Positions 34,265 to 45,068 of a DNA stretch of 49,463 nt are shown one piece after another. The notes under the pieces are model-generated. The model was not told the DNA's origin, ran no database searches, and worked only from the letters and a program-made list of their open reading frames with translations. Within the stretch, counting starts at the first letter, position 1. Every line of letters begins with the position of its first letter. The stretch covers positions 1 through 49,463 of IMG/VR virus record IMGVR_UViG_3300026077_000007; one strand, written 5' to 3'. The DNA comes from a virus. Both the position numbers and the translations under genes were made by a program.

Positions 34265-37200
34265 TTAGTCAATTGTGAACGGTACGATCTCCGCACCAGC
34301 TCCAATTTGAGTGCTTCCTCGGTACTGAACGCATCCAGTAAAGGTATTAGCAGTCTTTCCAGTGTACTCAATCACTCCCGTGTCAGTGCCGTCAGCATGG
34401 AACAGGTAACCAGCATCAGGGAAGTTTACGGTACTATTGACTACAATATCTAGCGCATTTACTCCAGCAGTACCTAAAGGTTGCGTGGAAGAAGATATCG
34501 CTAATGGATTCTGAATAGAAGGTGTGGAAAGGTTGAAGTAATCACCAGCAGTAGTGAAACTAGAATCTGCTCTTGCAACAAAATCGTTGATAGTAAGAGA
34601 AGGATATAGTCTTTGTAGACTTTCTAGAGTAAATCCAGAAACATTTGCTGTACCATCGTCGAATGAAACATAGTCCCAAGATCCTATAGTAGGACCAGCA
34701 TTGGTCTTAGCATATCGACCAATGTATCCAGTATCTGCACCATAAACAGAGTTGATTGGGTAAATGATAGTACCATCACGCTTTATGACTGGATATGTGT
34801 TAGGATCAAGATCTACAAATCCATTGAATCTTGTCTCTATAGGATCTGTTAAGAATACAGTTTCTTCATAACCATCAATTGCTCCAGTAGGAGGTGGAAT
34901 GATCAACAACTCCATTGCATCACGTTGAACAGATATTTCAGTGATGATCTTCTGAAGTTCTCCTCTAACAATAGTTATGTTATGCTTAGTTTCTTCAGTA
35001 GTAGCAGTGTATTCAGAAGGAGCAGTCTTGATAGCTTCAACAGTTACATCCTTGATTGAATCAATAACATCAATGATCTGAAGATCAGCTTCAATGTCTT
35101 TGGTTATTTGCTGAATTGTAATTATAGGTTCTATCTGAACCTGTTGAGTTGCAACAGTAGCATTATACTGTAAAGTACCTGGTGTTACATTAACAGCGAA
35201 TGTTTCAAGTTTATAGTTAACTTGAGTTTCAAGCGCGGAAATAGAGTCTATTGCAATATCTTGGTTAAGTCTAACTTCAACTTGCTTCTCAACACGGGCT
35301 TTCGTAACATCAGGTGTTATGACCTGTGTAGTTCTATTTCTGTCCTGTCCAGTCTCACTGCCGCCGCCAAGACCGCTTGCTATACCTCCCATCTCAACGG
35401 TGGCCGCTTGAGACTCAACCTTAGCAATACCACCGTATGCAACAGTTACAGAAGGATCAGGAATCTGTCTTAGATATGTGCCAGCATTCCAGTTCTTTTC
35501 AGTAGTTCCGTCTTGTGCTCTCTGTACACTAATGAAACGATCAGTACCCTTGCGGAGATATCTAACAACTTCATCACCAATAAGAAGATATCCATTGGAT
35601 TTGAACTTGGAAGTGTCTGCAACATATGCAATAGTATCTCCAATATCAAGAGGAACATTGAGGAACGCAGCATTTTCATACTGGTTGACATTATCAAGAG
35701 AAGTGTTATAGATTTCTGACTGTATAGAAGTTGTAATAACCTTATTAACATCCAAGTAGTATATGCTAGAACCACTTCTGATATCAACAATCTCACCCAT
35801 ATCAATGAATCCATTGATTTCAGTGAAGTTATGGAATACGTCTATAATAGGTACGTTTCTTCCTTCTCTTGAATCGGTAATTTTGTATAGAGGTAGAGCA
35901 AGTGAGATATCTAAATCTTCATTTGCTGCCTGATCTTCTGGCCATATATGACAAGTAATATCTTTAACTTCATCAACTGGACTTCTAAAGAAAATAGAAG
36001 ATAGAGTATTGATACCAGAGACCTGATTTGCAAGTAGATCAATGGTAGAACTCATGTTCAAACTCATTGTAACGACTGCGTTAATCTTCAAATCTATTAG
36101 AGATACACCAATATCATTCTCTTTTTCAACTTGATACTTTCTAGCAACAATAACCTTAGGTGCTTCAGTATATCCAGATCCACCATTAGTTAAGTCTACA
36201 CTGAGAACTTGACCTTTGCTAACAATAACCTTTGCTCTTGCACCACCACCTTCACCATTTGTGGGTATAAAGTTTAATACAGGTGGTGTATAATACTGAT
36301 ATGCTGTAGGTTGAGTAACAGGATCGTAACTACGCTGGTTCCAAGTTAGTTTGGTAACACTACCATTTTCAATAGTCGCAACAACTGAAAGACCTTCTCC
36401 TCTTGTTACACCATTATATGCTTCTACATTAACAAAACCATAATAAGAATTAGAAACTTGATTACCAACTCTTCCTTCAGAAGTTTTTAATACAGAAGGA
36501 AGTTCCTTAATTCTTCTAAAAGCGTTTTCACCATCTACTTTAATCTTAGAATTGTTAGAAAGGTTAATAAATGGATTCTTATAAGACTTCCTAATAACCG
36601 TTCCTCTCCATGCCTGATCATTACCTCTTATAGTCAATTCATTATTTTCATCTTTTTCATAGACAAGACTAGAGTTGCTAACATCAATATTCAATTCAAT
36701 CTCATATTGATATTTTCTAGCAATACAGAAGTAAAGTGATGAATTTTGTAGTTCTGCCTCGTTACCACTTACCTCAAAGGTAAAGTCTGCTTCACCACCA
36801 CCTAGATCATTAACAAATAAGTTATTAACATTACCTATCCACATCTTTGTATTATCAGGTTTTAACTGATAACACTGAAGTGGATAACCCTTGAAAATAT
36901 CTAACCAATCACCTTTAACAAACTCAGCAACATTAGATGTACATCTAAACGATGCCATTGCTTGTGCATAGTATAAATCTGGGTTGTAGTTATAAAGGTT
37001 TAATATCTGCCCAACATCTCTACCATAGAGATATCTCATATCAACCTTCATCTGATCCGTGATTGGGAATTCAAATGAAATGTTTGGACCTGATACAGTA
37101 TATGACTTACCATACTTCTGTAAAACACCATTAATAAAGACAAAGAGATTATCTTCAGATTCAATATTCTGTACTGTTTTATCTTCTAGATCTAAAATGA

Positions 37201-40200
37201 GGAAAGGACCACTTCTTTGATTGTTAACAAGGTTTTCATCAATCGATAATCTCTTATAGTTACCAACACCAACTATAGCAACTTTTTCAACTGCAGTTGG
37301 TTCTCCTAATGTTTTAGCACCAGCATCTTGATCCCAAATAGGAGCAACATCAAAAACAACTCTGTTTGGAACAACTGTTCTATCAATATGGTATGCATCA
37401 CCACCAGGATGTGTGGCAGTAAACTTAGTCTGCTGTAATACAGCATTGCTAGTTACAAAGAACCTTTCATCTTCTTCTGTGATAACTGGTGATCCATCTT
37501 CCCAAAGTAAATCAAACTCTTTGTTTACACCATCAATGAAATCTGGAATTGTCTTATCAACAGCAGTACCACCAATAACCTCACTTAGATTATCATGTAA
37601 ACTATCAATAGCAGATACAACGTTGTTACACTCAATAAATGGTAGTTGATCATCACCAATAATATTATAATTGGAATATGTTGTTAATGGAGTCCAATTA
37701 CCTTCTTTATTACTATTCTCTTTTGTAATCTCAACAACACCAACACCTCTATTAAAGATATCTTCTATAATATCAATGTAAGCATTAAGTGTAGTCTCAA
37801 CTTCAACACAATATGGGAATTGACTATCAGCAGCAACAGTAGCATCAACAAATGGACTAATACTAGTGTAAGTACCAGCACCAAGAGTATTTCTCATTGC
37901 TTCGATCATAAGATCCTTAGCATAGTTAAATGCTGCAAGACTTTCAACCTTTTCGTCACCAATACCAGTTAGTAGTTCTCTATTAGGATAAGATGCCTTA
38001 GTCCAATAGAGTTGTGCCATCTCAACAATCTTTTCATTACCACCATAACGAAGGTGATAGACAATCCTATCGACAAGGAATCCAAGATCCCTCATACACT
38101 TACCTTCATTCTCATTCCAAGGTACACTTGGGTATGTTGCTTGTGCCCAACCAACAGTTTCTTCTTTAATATACTCTTTATTACCAGCAATTAGATTAGA
38201 AGCATCAACAAAAGTACCACTGTTGATTGCACTCAAATAGAAAGTAGCACTTTCAATACCAGAGAATGATAGAGGAATAATTAAGTCGTCACCTGGTTGT
38301 ACAGAGAATTGATCTCCTAGATCTACTCTACCAGTATTTGTAGGTAGGTTAAGATCTCCACTTGTTGTTCCACTTAAACTGGTAATTCCATCTGGAGCAC
38401 CACCAACACCAACACCAGAGTTTTGTAGTGCAGGTGCAGATAGTGTGACACTTGTAGAACTGTCTATTGAAACAATCTTAGTTCCTAATGCAAAACCACG
38501 ACCAGAACTAACATGCATACCAACAACTAGTCTAGAAGAATCTTCGACAGTCATTGTTTTAGAACCAGTAATGTATTGAACTGATTGTAATGATAGATCC
38601 CAGTTTCTAATAGCAAGGTTTGCTAGTTTCTTAGCATAATCAAAAATATCAATAGATTCAGTCTTGTAATCACTGATATACTTTGATTTCTTAAAGATCT
38701 CTGCATAATCAACTGTCTTTGTATTTCCACCAAATCTGATGTCATGAGTATAAGCATCTAGTGCATATCCAAGATCTATAGTATAATCATCTAATTTTGT
38801 ACTCCAGTCTAGAGATGGATGCTTTTCTCTACCATAACCTACTGCTTCTTGAACAATAAACTCTTTATTTTGTTCAATTTGATTTGCAGCATCTATCCAT
38901 AGACCTCCACGTTGGAAAATATTTCTTGCTTTCTTGAGGTATCTGTTATTGTACTGAGAATCCTTAAAGAAGAAAGTTCTACCAATAAAGGTTACACCCT
39001 TATAAGGACTCTTTGCATTAGTTGATTGACCAGTTAATTTCTCGTTATCACCTAGAGGTGGTTGTGTGAAATTGATTTTATCTCCAGATACAGTATATGA
39101 TTTAAGTGGTTCTTGAATAATACCATCAAGAGTAATAAAACAACTTTCTGCACTAACTGGATTGAATGGATTATTATCCATATCTCTTAGTTGGAACTGA
39201 GTTGTTCCTTGTAACCTTCCATCATTATCAAAATATCCATCAAATGCATTCTTCATCCACCATGGTTTACCAGCATTAATAATGTCATCATAATAACCAA
39301 CAGTCATGTTATAGATTCTAAACTCAAATGCCTGAGTCTCATTGAAGTTAAACTCTGATGTTGCAACAGAACCAGCACCTTCTCTTAGTTTGTAATCATT
39401 AACAGATTGAATTGACTGAGTTGTTACTTGCTTAGTGCTTTCAACTGTAATCCTGTTCTTTGCAGGATCCCATAATTGAAGAATAGTAAAGGAATCAGAT
39501 TTAGTCTGACCCTTTGGCATTTCAACTGGAGCATTAGTCTCAACATCAACCTGACCAAATAATTGGAATCCAGCAGGGTGTGTAGTAGACTTAATAAGGT
39601 CTCTCCACTCTTCAATAGAAGTTTTAGACTTAACAACGTAAGAATAATCCTGATAGAAGTAACTATCAATCAATCTTTGGTTAGCAGCACCAAGTCTACC
39701 TCTATCAGAGTTGTAGTATCCTTGATTGTCAAAGAAAGTTGTAATATCTTCAGTAAAATTAGAAACAAATACTGCTTTTACCTTTGCAGTTGATTTGGAG
39801 ACAAATCCTTCTAAATCTACACCTTCTCTAAGAATACCATGAATATCTTTTAGTTTTACTAGGTTTAAACCTTTTCTAAATTCAGAAATCTTAGCGGATA
39901 AAACTTCAACACCATTTACAGTCTGTGTAACCTTTTCACCAGATTGGAAAGCAAGGTCATCAGATACTACAATAGATGCAACAACTTGAGAAGTAAGATT
40001 AGATGATACAGTCTTATCTAAATGGTATGCACCACCATTTCTAATAATATTAACACTCTGTGGTACACCAATAGAAGAACTCATTGGGAACAATTTAGTA
40101 TCTGTCTCAATAATCTTAATCTTAGGTGCATAGGTATAGTTCTTACCAATACTTCTAATAGTAACAGAGAAGATCTTACCATTTCTCTGTGTTACATCAA

Positions 40201-43200
40201 ATAAAGCATCCTGTCCATCACCTTCTACAATAATAGCAGCAGGTTTAGAGAAATTAGAACCTAGGTTATCAAGTCTTACTGAAGTAATAGCACCAAGATT
40301 TGCATCATAAAGAACAGTTGCTTCTGCTCTAAATTCTTCTGATGGATCAACACCAATAATTTCTGGAGTCTTTTTATAATTCTCACCATAATTGGTTACA
40401 GAAATTTCATTAATTTTACCCGTTGCAAATTGACCTCTGGTAGTATACGAAATTTGACCTGAGCCATCCCATAGTGGTTCTGTGGGTACATCATAAACAA
40501 ATCTATTTGGAGTGACATATCCAAGTGTCTTTACACCCTGTAAAGGGTCAGTTACAATTTTAAAGTATGAACCTTCAGAATTTACCTTATCATTCCTATC
40601 AAAATAGTAAAAGTATGTGAAATTCGTGCCTACTTTATTAGTGTAATCATTTTCTTCAATTCTAGGACCGAATCCAAACTTAACTTCAGTATATGATCCA
40701 ACATTACCAGGCAATACATTACTTTCAAGTTTTTCTAGAGTTATGATATTAAAACTCTTACTAGGACTTATATCAAAGTTAGTTCCCTGTAATGAAGTAT
40801 GTGATGTATCAAACTTATACCTATAAAACTCTTGTAAATCTATATTTGGATTTGGTACAAATGTACTATTGTCTTCTGAGAATTCAAATTTGAACTCTAA
40901 GTCAGACACAGACTCCATTGATACCAGTCTTTGTGGAGAAGAAGAATCAAAGAAAGTTGTACTATTGATAAGTTCATCAGCACTTATCTTATCAATATCA
41001 TAATCATATATTATTGTAATAGTTTGAGTATCACGGTCATATGATTGAATAGTACCAGAACCTATTAAATTACTAATACTAAATCCAACATCAAAATTAT
41101 AAGTTGGTTTGTATAGAGTAACCAAACCATTATTATAATGATCTACTCTTTCTGTTCCTTCCAATTCTCTTGTTACTGATAAATCGCTACCATTAATAGC
41201 AACAATTTGCATAATCTCACTACCAACCTGTATCTTATCATTTACAGCAAATCCTTTAGGATCTGCAACTCTAATAGCAGTAGAAGTACGAGATACACCA
41301 GAGTGGTCAACATATAGTGTCAACCTAGCAGTGCTCTGAGAAGCACCAGACCTTCCTAGTTCGTCATCATCTACTGAAAGGTAATCTCCTCTCTGATAAT
41401 CAGATCCACCATCAGATAGTTGAACATCTGATACAATACCTGCTGCAGAAACAGTAATGTTTGCAGTTGCTGCTGTACCAGATCCACTAGTAAGAGGAAC
41501 ATTAGTATATGTTCCTTCAGTATAATCAGCACCACCATTAAGGATAGTAAATCTACCAATACCATTATATGCAATGGTACTTGAATTACTTGGTTCTCTA
41601 ATAACTGCAGTCTGATATAATCTTTTTCTTACATAATAGTCTTTAGTCTTAGTTGCATCATTGGGACGGATATCAATAGTTACTTCATCACCAATAGCAA
41701 GACCATGATCAGCATCAGTCTCTACTAAAGCAACACTTTGATTTACATCAAATGGTTCTAGTCCATCACTCATTGATACAAGTGAAACTACCTTAGAACC
41801 AGATGTGTTGAATAGGTTGCTTGACTGGATGAAATAATCATCATTAATTTCCCAAGTTCCAGTAAGAACCTTTATCTTAACAGTATTCTGCTTACTGGTA
41901 GACTCTAGAACTTCACCAGTTGCATATGGTGCATTGACACCATCAGTGAGTCGTAGAACTGCACCAATCGTGTAGTTACTATCCTGATCTACAGTGATAG
42001 TAAAGGTTTTAATATCTGCAGAGAAAGTTCCTGTGTTATTGAATGTTCCAACAACATTACGAAGAACAATAACATTATCTCCTTTAACTGTACCAACAAT
42101 ACTACCAGAAGCACCAGAGGCTGGTTGTCTTAAAGTATCATCAGAAAAGAGATATGCACTTTGTATGGTTGTTAACTTAACAACTCTATCTTCTTTACAT
42201 TCAAGGTATTGAACATTCTCACCAGTCACAGATGAGACTAATGCTTCTGCACTGTCACCTTCAGTTCCTGTGTTGTCAAAATATAATTTGTTGTTAATAG
42301 AGAAATTATTATGTGAATCCTGAATCTCTATGCTATCAAGAATACCTGAAGATACAGCACCAATTTCTGCAATCAGACCTTCACCATTACCTTGCATTCC
42401 AGCAACATGAAGTCTCTTTGATTTCTTAGGAATATCATTTTGACTTATATCGGAATTGTAGTTACTGTCTACAGGTAGTGAATAGAATGTGTCTCCTACA
42501 ACGTAGGGGAATTGCGGTACTTGATTGCTATTAACAGTAAGGAAATAAACATAAGTTCCCTCTGGAAATTCTGGGGTAACGCAAAATCGTCCATTGTTTT
42601 CATCCAATGATCCAGTTCTATGATTATACTTATAATCATCAATGAATGAACCTAATGGGTAATCTGTTTCACTAGGACCAAGATCCCTGTCACCACGTAA
42701 AGAATAACTAGAAGTCATCCTTATAGGTGTTGATGTAGCATCTAGTGGATCACCGTAACCAAATGGACCATATATGGGGTTACCATCATAAGCAAAACCA
42801 ATGATAGGTGAGTGAGTCTTAATTGTTGGTTCTGAATCAGCACTGTCTAAGTTATCACCTAGTTCAACTCTAAGTTTCTTAGGGTTTGCTAATTGAGCAT
42901 AACCGTTTTCTAATGAAATGTTTGAGTTAGGGAAAAGATAACCATACTGAGTATCCATAACTCCCTTATACTTCTCAAACCTGTTCTTTATCCATTCTTT
43001 AAGTAGAGGTGTTGCTTCTCCATCTGAACCAACAGGAATAATATCAACTTTAATATTATTTTGTGAATACAGTGTACCACCAGCAACTTTATTAATAGAT
43101 GTAATCTGACCAGCAGTGTTAACCTCAGTAGTATACTCAGCAAAACGTCCTTTACCTGCTAAGTCTACAATTCTAACTGTAGGAGGTGCTGAATAAAACT

Positions 43201-45064
43201 TACCAGGATCATCAAGAGTAATACTAGTAACTTCACCACCTGTGACAACAGCAGTTGCCTTACCACCTCTACCAGAGGTTATTTCTATTGTTGGTGTCTG
43301 TGGAAAAATATCTGTGGTATCTACTTCGATACGATCAATAACATTACCAATAAGGAATGCATTTGCTCTATTAGGTAAACCATCAACTAATACAAAAGGA
43401 GGAACAGTATAGTTTCTTCCTTTGTTATCAACTCTAATAGACTCAAGTACACCAAAGCGAATAGATTCAGGATCCTTATAACCGTAGATAGGTACACCGT
43501 TTATAAGTATTCCAACATCTCTCGTTGGAGTCTTATAGATCTCAGTAGTTGAGATTGGTCTCTTACGAAGGATTCTAAGTTGCTTCTGATCCTTAACTGG
43601 TTTATCAACTTCTAGAACATCTAAAATGTTATAAGAAGGATATGAAGAACTAGCAATGTAATAATATTGGTCATCTTCTAAAATAGCAGAAACATTGGTA
43701 GATACACCGCTGAGATCCGTTGCTATGACTGGGTTTGTAGAGACTGATACTGGTCCTAAATTATTAAGTTTCCATCTTACCTGATTTGTATTAATATCAA
43801 TAATACGTGGATCTGCAGTTTGGAAACCAGAAACAGACTCCTGTACCTTATCACCAACAACTGAATATGGTTCACTAGTAACAGGTGCTATATTATACAC
43901 CATGCCCAGTGTAAGCAATGTTACACCGTCACCAAGAATCAAAGAAGGTTTATATACCTCCTTATCTTCTAGGAATGTTAATGGATATGAACCTCTCTTC
44001 TTAATAACAAACTGTGATATATTCTTATCACTAAATTCAATAACCTCTTCTCCAATAAGAACAGAACCAATATTGTCCCATCCTATAGTAGATGCAACAT
44101 TGATTCTATCTCCTTCTGTAGCACCATCGGTTAAGGTGGCAGTTAATTTTGTTTTGGTTGAGATATTAAACTCACCAGTTACAGTCTCTGGTGCAAGTAC
44201 AATATTCCAAACTCTTTCACCATCAGCATTACTGTCTTCAAATACGTTATCTACAGTTGCCTGAACAAAAGGATCACTCTGATGGATTACTTTACCAACT
44301 AAACTCTTTGGATCACCAGAGACGACCTTAACCTTAAGTGAATAGATGTTAATCCAGTCAGACTCAGATGCCTTGTATGTAAAATCTCTTGGTTTGTATA
44401 TTTCTGGTTTATCATCAATATCCTTAGCAACAATAGTATTGAAGATAAACTTAATGGAAGAAGTAGTACCTTTTGACTTGTAGAACTTCTGAATGTTCTT
44501 AATAAGGGTTCTCTTGTCTACTTCACCCTTAAGATACTTCTCAGGGAATGATCCTAGGTACTGACTCTCAAAATTCTTTACAAATGCATATAAGAAGAGG
44601 TTACTAACATTATGTACCTTCTTACCTCCACTGTGTGCTGCTGCATCAGTGCTGACAAAGTTAGAAGACTCATATAGGTCTCCTAGGGAGGTATTACCAC
44701 TAACACCCCTTACACACCCTTCTAGGGTGGTATTAGTGCGAGTGTCATAAAAGATTATTTCATCATCAATTTTAACATAACCATTCTGCTCAGGAAATGA
44801 AGAGGCATCCTCTAGAACAATGGTTGTGTCACTATCTGAGATATTAGATACTAGAACATCATTCTGCTTAAGAAGATTCTGTTCATAGTAATCAATGTCT
44901 GCATACTTCTGGATATTACTGATTACATCTAGGGTACCGCCTTGTACCTCCTGAGCTTCATAATACTTCTGTAAGAACTTACTGAAAAGTTCATACTCGG
45001 TAGTGATGAATTCTGGAAGTTGTGTCTCAATAAGAGTTGAAATTCTCTTTGTCTTGACGGTCAT
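34265..45064 (-). CDS. Giant baseplate wedge protein with YHYH-type domain (3599 aa), gp7 position
   Basis: It lies between gp6 and gp8, the T4 gp7 position; T4 gp7 is 1032 aa. The N-terminus (RISTLIETQLPEFITTEY, then FLQKYYEAQE) is the usual start of this cyanophage protein. Near residue 751 the motif HSPIIGFAYDGNPIYGPFGY marks a YHYH-type domain, followed by TYVYFLTV. Several G-x-x-Y-x3-P-x-V-x-I units are spread through the chain. At about residues 2060-2160 and 2290-2490 two helical units occur (NKEFI, D-x-RFGGN, AIRNW; NKEYI, CMRDL, LRYGGN, AMRN). The same units occur in the 4317-aa fibre. The first 60 residues probably bind gp6, and the rest likely forms peripheral baseplate structures. 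It starts 4 nt after the gp6 stop, with AAAGAG as ribosome binding site. Confidence 0.85.
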   Translation of the reverse strand: MTVKTKRISTLIETQLPEFITTEYELFSKFLQKYYEAQEVQGGTLDVISNIQKYADIDYYEQNLLKQNDVLVSNISDSDTTIVLEDASSFPEQNGYVKIDDEIIFYDTRTNTTLEGCVRGVSGNTSLGDLYESSNFVSTDAAAHSGGKKVHNVSNLFLYAFVKNFESQYLGSFPEKYLKGEVDKRTLIKNIQKFYKSKGTTSSIKFIFNTIVAKDIDDKPEIYKPRDFTYKASESDWINIYSLKVKVVSGDPKSLVGKVIHQSDPFVQATVDNVFEDSNADGERVWNIVLAPETVTGEFNISTKTKLTATLTDGATEGDRINVASTIGWDNIGSVLIGEEVIEFSDKNISQFVIKKRGSYPLTFLEDKEVYKPSLILGDGVTLLTLGMVYNIAPVTSEPYSVVGDKVQESVSGFQTADPRIIDINTNQVRWKLNNLGPVSVSTNPVIATDLSGVSTNVSAILEDDQYYYIASSSYPSYNILDVLEVDKPVKDQKQLRILRKRPISTTEIYKTPTRDVGILINGVPIYGYKDPESIRFGVLESIRVDNKGRNYTVPPFVLVDGLPNRANAFLIGNVIDRIEVDTTDIFPQTPTIEITSGRGGKATAVVTGGEVTSITLDDPGKFYSAPPTVRIVDLAGKGRFAEYTTEVNTAGQITSINKVAGGTLYSQNNIKVDIIPVGSDGEATPLLKEWIKNRFEKYKGVMDTQYGYLFPNSNISLENGYAQLANPKKLRVELGDNLDSADSEPTIKTHSPIIGFAYDGNPIYGPFGYGDPLDATSTPIRMTSSYSLRGDRDLGPSETDYPLGSFIDDYKYNHRTGSLDENNGRFCVTPEFPEGTYVYFLTVNSNQVPQFPYVVGDTFYSLPVDSNYNSDISQNDIPKKSKRLHVAGMQGNGEGLIAEIGAVSSGILDSIEIQDSHNNFSINNKLYFDNTGTEGDSAEALVSSVTGENVQYLECKEDRVVKLTTIQSAYLFSDDTLRQPASGASGSIVGTVKGDNVIVLRNVVGTFNNTGTFSADIKTFTITVDQDSNYTIGAVLRLTDGVNAPYATGEVLESTSKQNTVKIKVLTGTWEINDDYFIQSSNLFNTSGSKVVSLVSMSDGLEPFDVNQSVALVETDADHGLAIGDEVTIDIRPNDATKTKDYYVRKRLYQTAVIREPSNSSTIAYNGIGRFTILNGGADYTEGTYTNVPLTSGSGTAATANITVSAAGIVSDVQLSDGGSDYQRGDYLSVDDDELGRSGASQSTARLTLYVDHSGVSRTSTAIRVADPKGFAVNDKIQVGSEIMQIVAINGSDLSVTRELEGTERVDHYNNGLVTLYKPTYNFDVGFSISNLIGSGTIQSYDRDTQTITIIYDYDIDKISADELINSTTFFDSSSPQRLVSMESVSDLEFKFEFSEDNSTFVPNPNIDLQEFYRYKFDTSHTSLQGTNFDISPSKSFNIITLEKLESNVLPGNVGSYTEVKFGFGPRIEENDYTNKVGTNFTYFYYFDRNDKVNSEGSYFKIVTDPLQGVKTLGYVTPNRFVYDVPTEPLWDGSGQISYTTRGQFATGKINEISVTNYGENYKKTPEIIGVDPSEEFRAEATVLYDANLGAITSVRLDNLGSNFSKPAAIIVEGDGQDALFDVTQRNGKIFSVTIRSIGKNYTYAPKIKIIETDTKLFPMSSSIGVPQSVNIIRNGGAYHLDKTVSSNLTSQVVASIVVSDDLAFQSGEKVTQTVNGVEVLSAKISEFRKGLNLVKLKDIHGILREGVDLEGFVSKSTAKVKAVFVSNFTEDITTFFDNQGYYNSDRGRLGAANQRLIDSYFYQDYSYVVKSKTSIEEWRDLIKSTTHPAGFQLFGQVDVETNAPVEMPKGQTKSDSFTILQLWDPAKNRITVESTKQVTTQSIQSVNDYKLREGAGSVATSEFNFNETQAFEFRIYNMTVGYYDDIINAGKPWWMKNAFDGYFDNDGRLQGTTQFQLRDMDNNPFNPVSAESCFITLDGIIQEPLKSYTVSGDKINFTQPPLGDNEKLTGQSTNAKSPYKGVTFIGRTFFFKDSQYNNRYLKKARNIFQRGGLWIDAANQIEQNKEFIVQEAVGYGREKHPSLDWSTKLDDYTIDLGYALDAYTHDIRFGGNTKTVDYAEIFKKSKYISDYKTESIDIFDYAKKLANLAIRNWDLSLQSVQYITGSKTMTVEDSSRLVVGMHVSSGRGFALGTKIVSIDSSTSVTLSAPALQNSGVGVGGAPDGITSLSGTTSGDLNLPTNTGRVDLGDQFSVQPGDDLIIPLSFSGIESATFYLSAINSGTFVDASNLIAGNKEYIKEETVGWAQATYPSVPWNENEGKCMRDLGFLVDRIVYHLRYGGNEKIVEMAQLYWTKASYPNRELLTGIGDEKVESLAAFNYAKDLMIEAMRNTLGAGTYTSISPFVDATVAADSQFPYCVEVETTLNAYIDIIEDIFNRGVGVVEITKENSNKEGNWTPLTTYSNYNIIGDDQLPFIECNNVVSAIDSLHDNLSEVIGGTAVDKTIPDFIDGVNKEFDLLWEDGSPVITEEDERFFVTSNAVLQQTKFTATHPGGDAYHIDRTVVPNRVVFDVAPIWDQDAGAKTLGEPTAVEKVAIVGVGNYKRLSIDENLVNNQRSGPFLILDLEDKTVQNIESEDNLFVFINGVLQKYGKSYTVSGPNISFEFPITDQMKVDMRYLYGRDVGQILNLYNYNPDLYYAQAMASFRCTSNVAEFVKGDWLDIFKGYPLQCYQLKPDNTKMWIGNVNNLFVNDLGGGEADFTFEVSGNEAELQNSSLYFCIARKYQYEIELNIDVSNSSLVYEKDENNELTIRGNDQAWRGTVIRKSYKNPFINLSNNSKIKVDGENAFRRIKELPSVLKTSEGRVGNQVSNSYYGFVNVEAYNGVTRGEGLSVVATIENGSVTKLTWNQRSYDPVTQPTAYQYYTPPVLNFIPTNGEGGGARAKVIVSKGQVLSVDLTNGGSGYTEAPKVIVARKYQVEKENDIGVSLIDLKINAVVTMSLNMSSTIDLLANQVSGINTLSSIFFRSPVDEVKDITCHIWPEDQAANEDLDISLALPLYKITDSREGRNVPIIDVFHNFTEINGFIDMGEIVDIRSGSSIYYLDVNKVITTSIQSEIYNTSLDNVNQYENAAFLNVPLDIGDTIAYVADTSKFKSNGYLLIGDEVVRYLRKGTDRFISVQRAQDGTTEKNWNAGTYLRQIPDPSVTVAYGGIAKVESQAATVEMGGIASGLGGGSETGQDRNRTTQVITPDVTKARVEKQVEVRLNQDIAIDSISALETQVNYKLETFAVNVTPGTLQYNATVATQQVQIEPIITIQQITKDIEADLQIIDVIDSIKDVTVEAIKTAPSEYTATTEETKHNITIVRGELQKIITEISVQRDAMELLIIPPPTGAIDGYEETVFLTDPIETRFNGFVDLDPNTYPVIKRDGTIIYPINSVYGADTGYIGRYAKTNAGPTIGSWDYVSFDDGTANVSGFTLESLQRLYPSLTINDFVARADSSFTTAGDYFNLSTPSIQNPLAISSSTQPLGTAGVNALDIVVNSTVNFPDAGYLFHADGTDTGVIEYTGKTANTFTGCVQYRGSTQIGAGAEIVPFTID

Positions 45065-45068
45065 TTAA

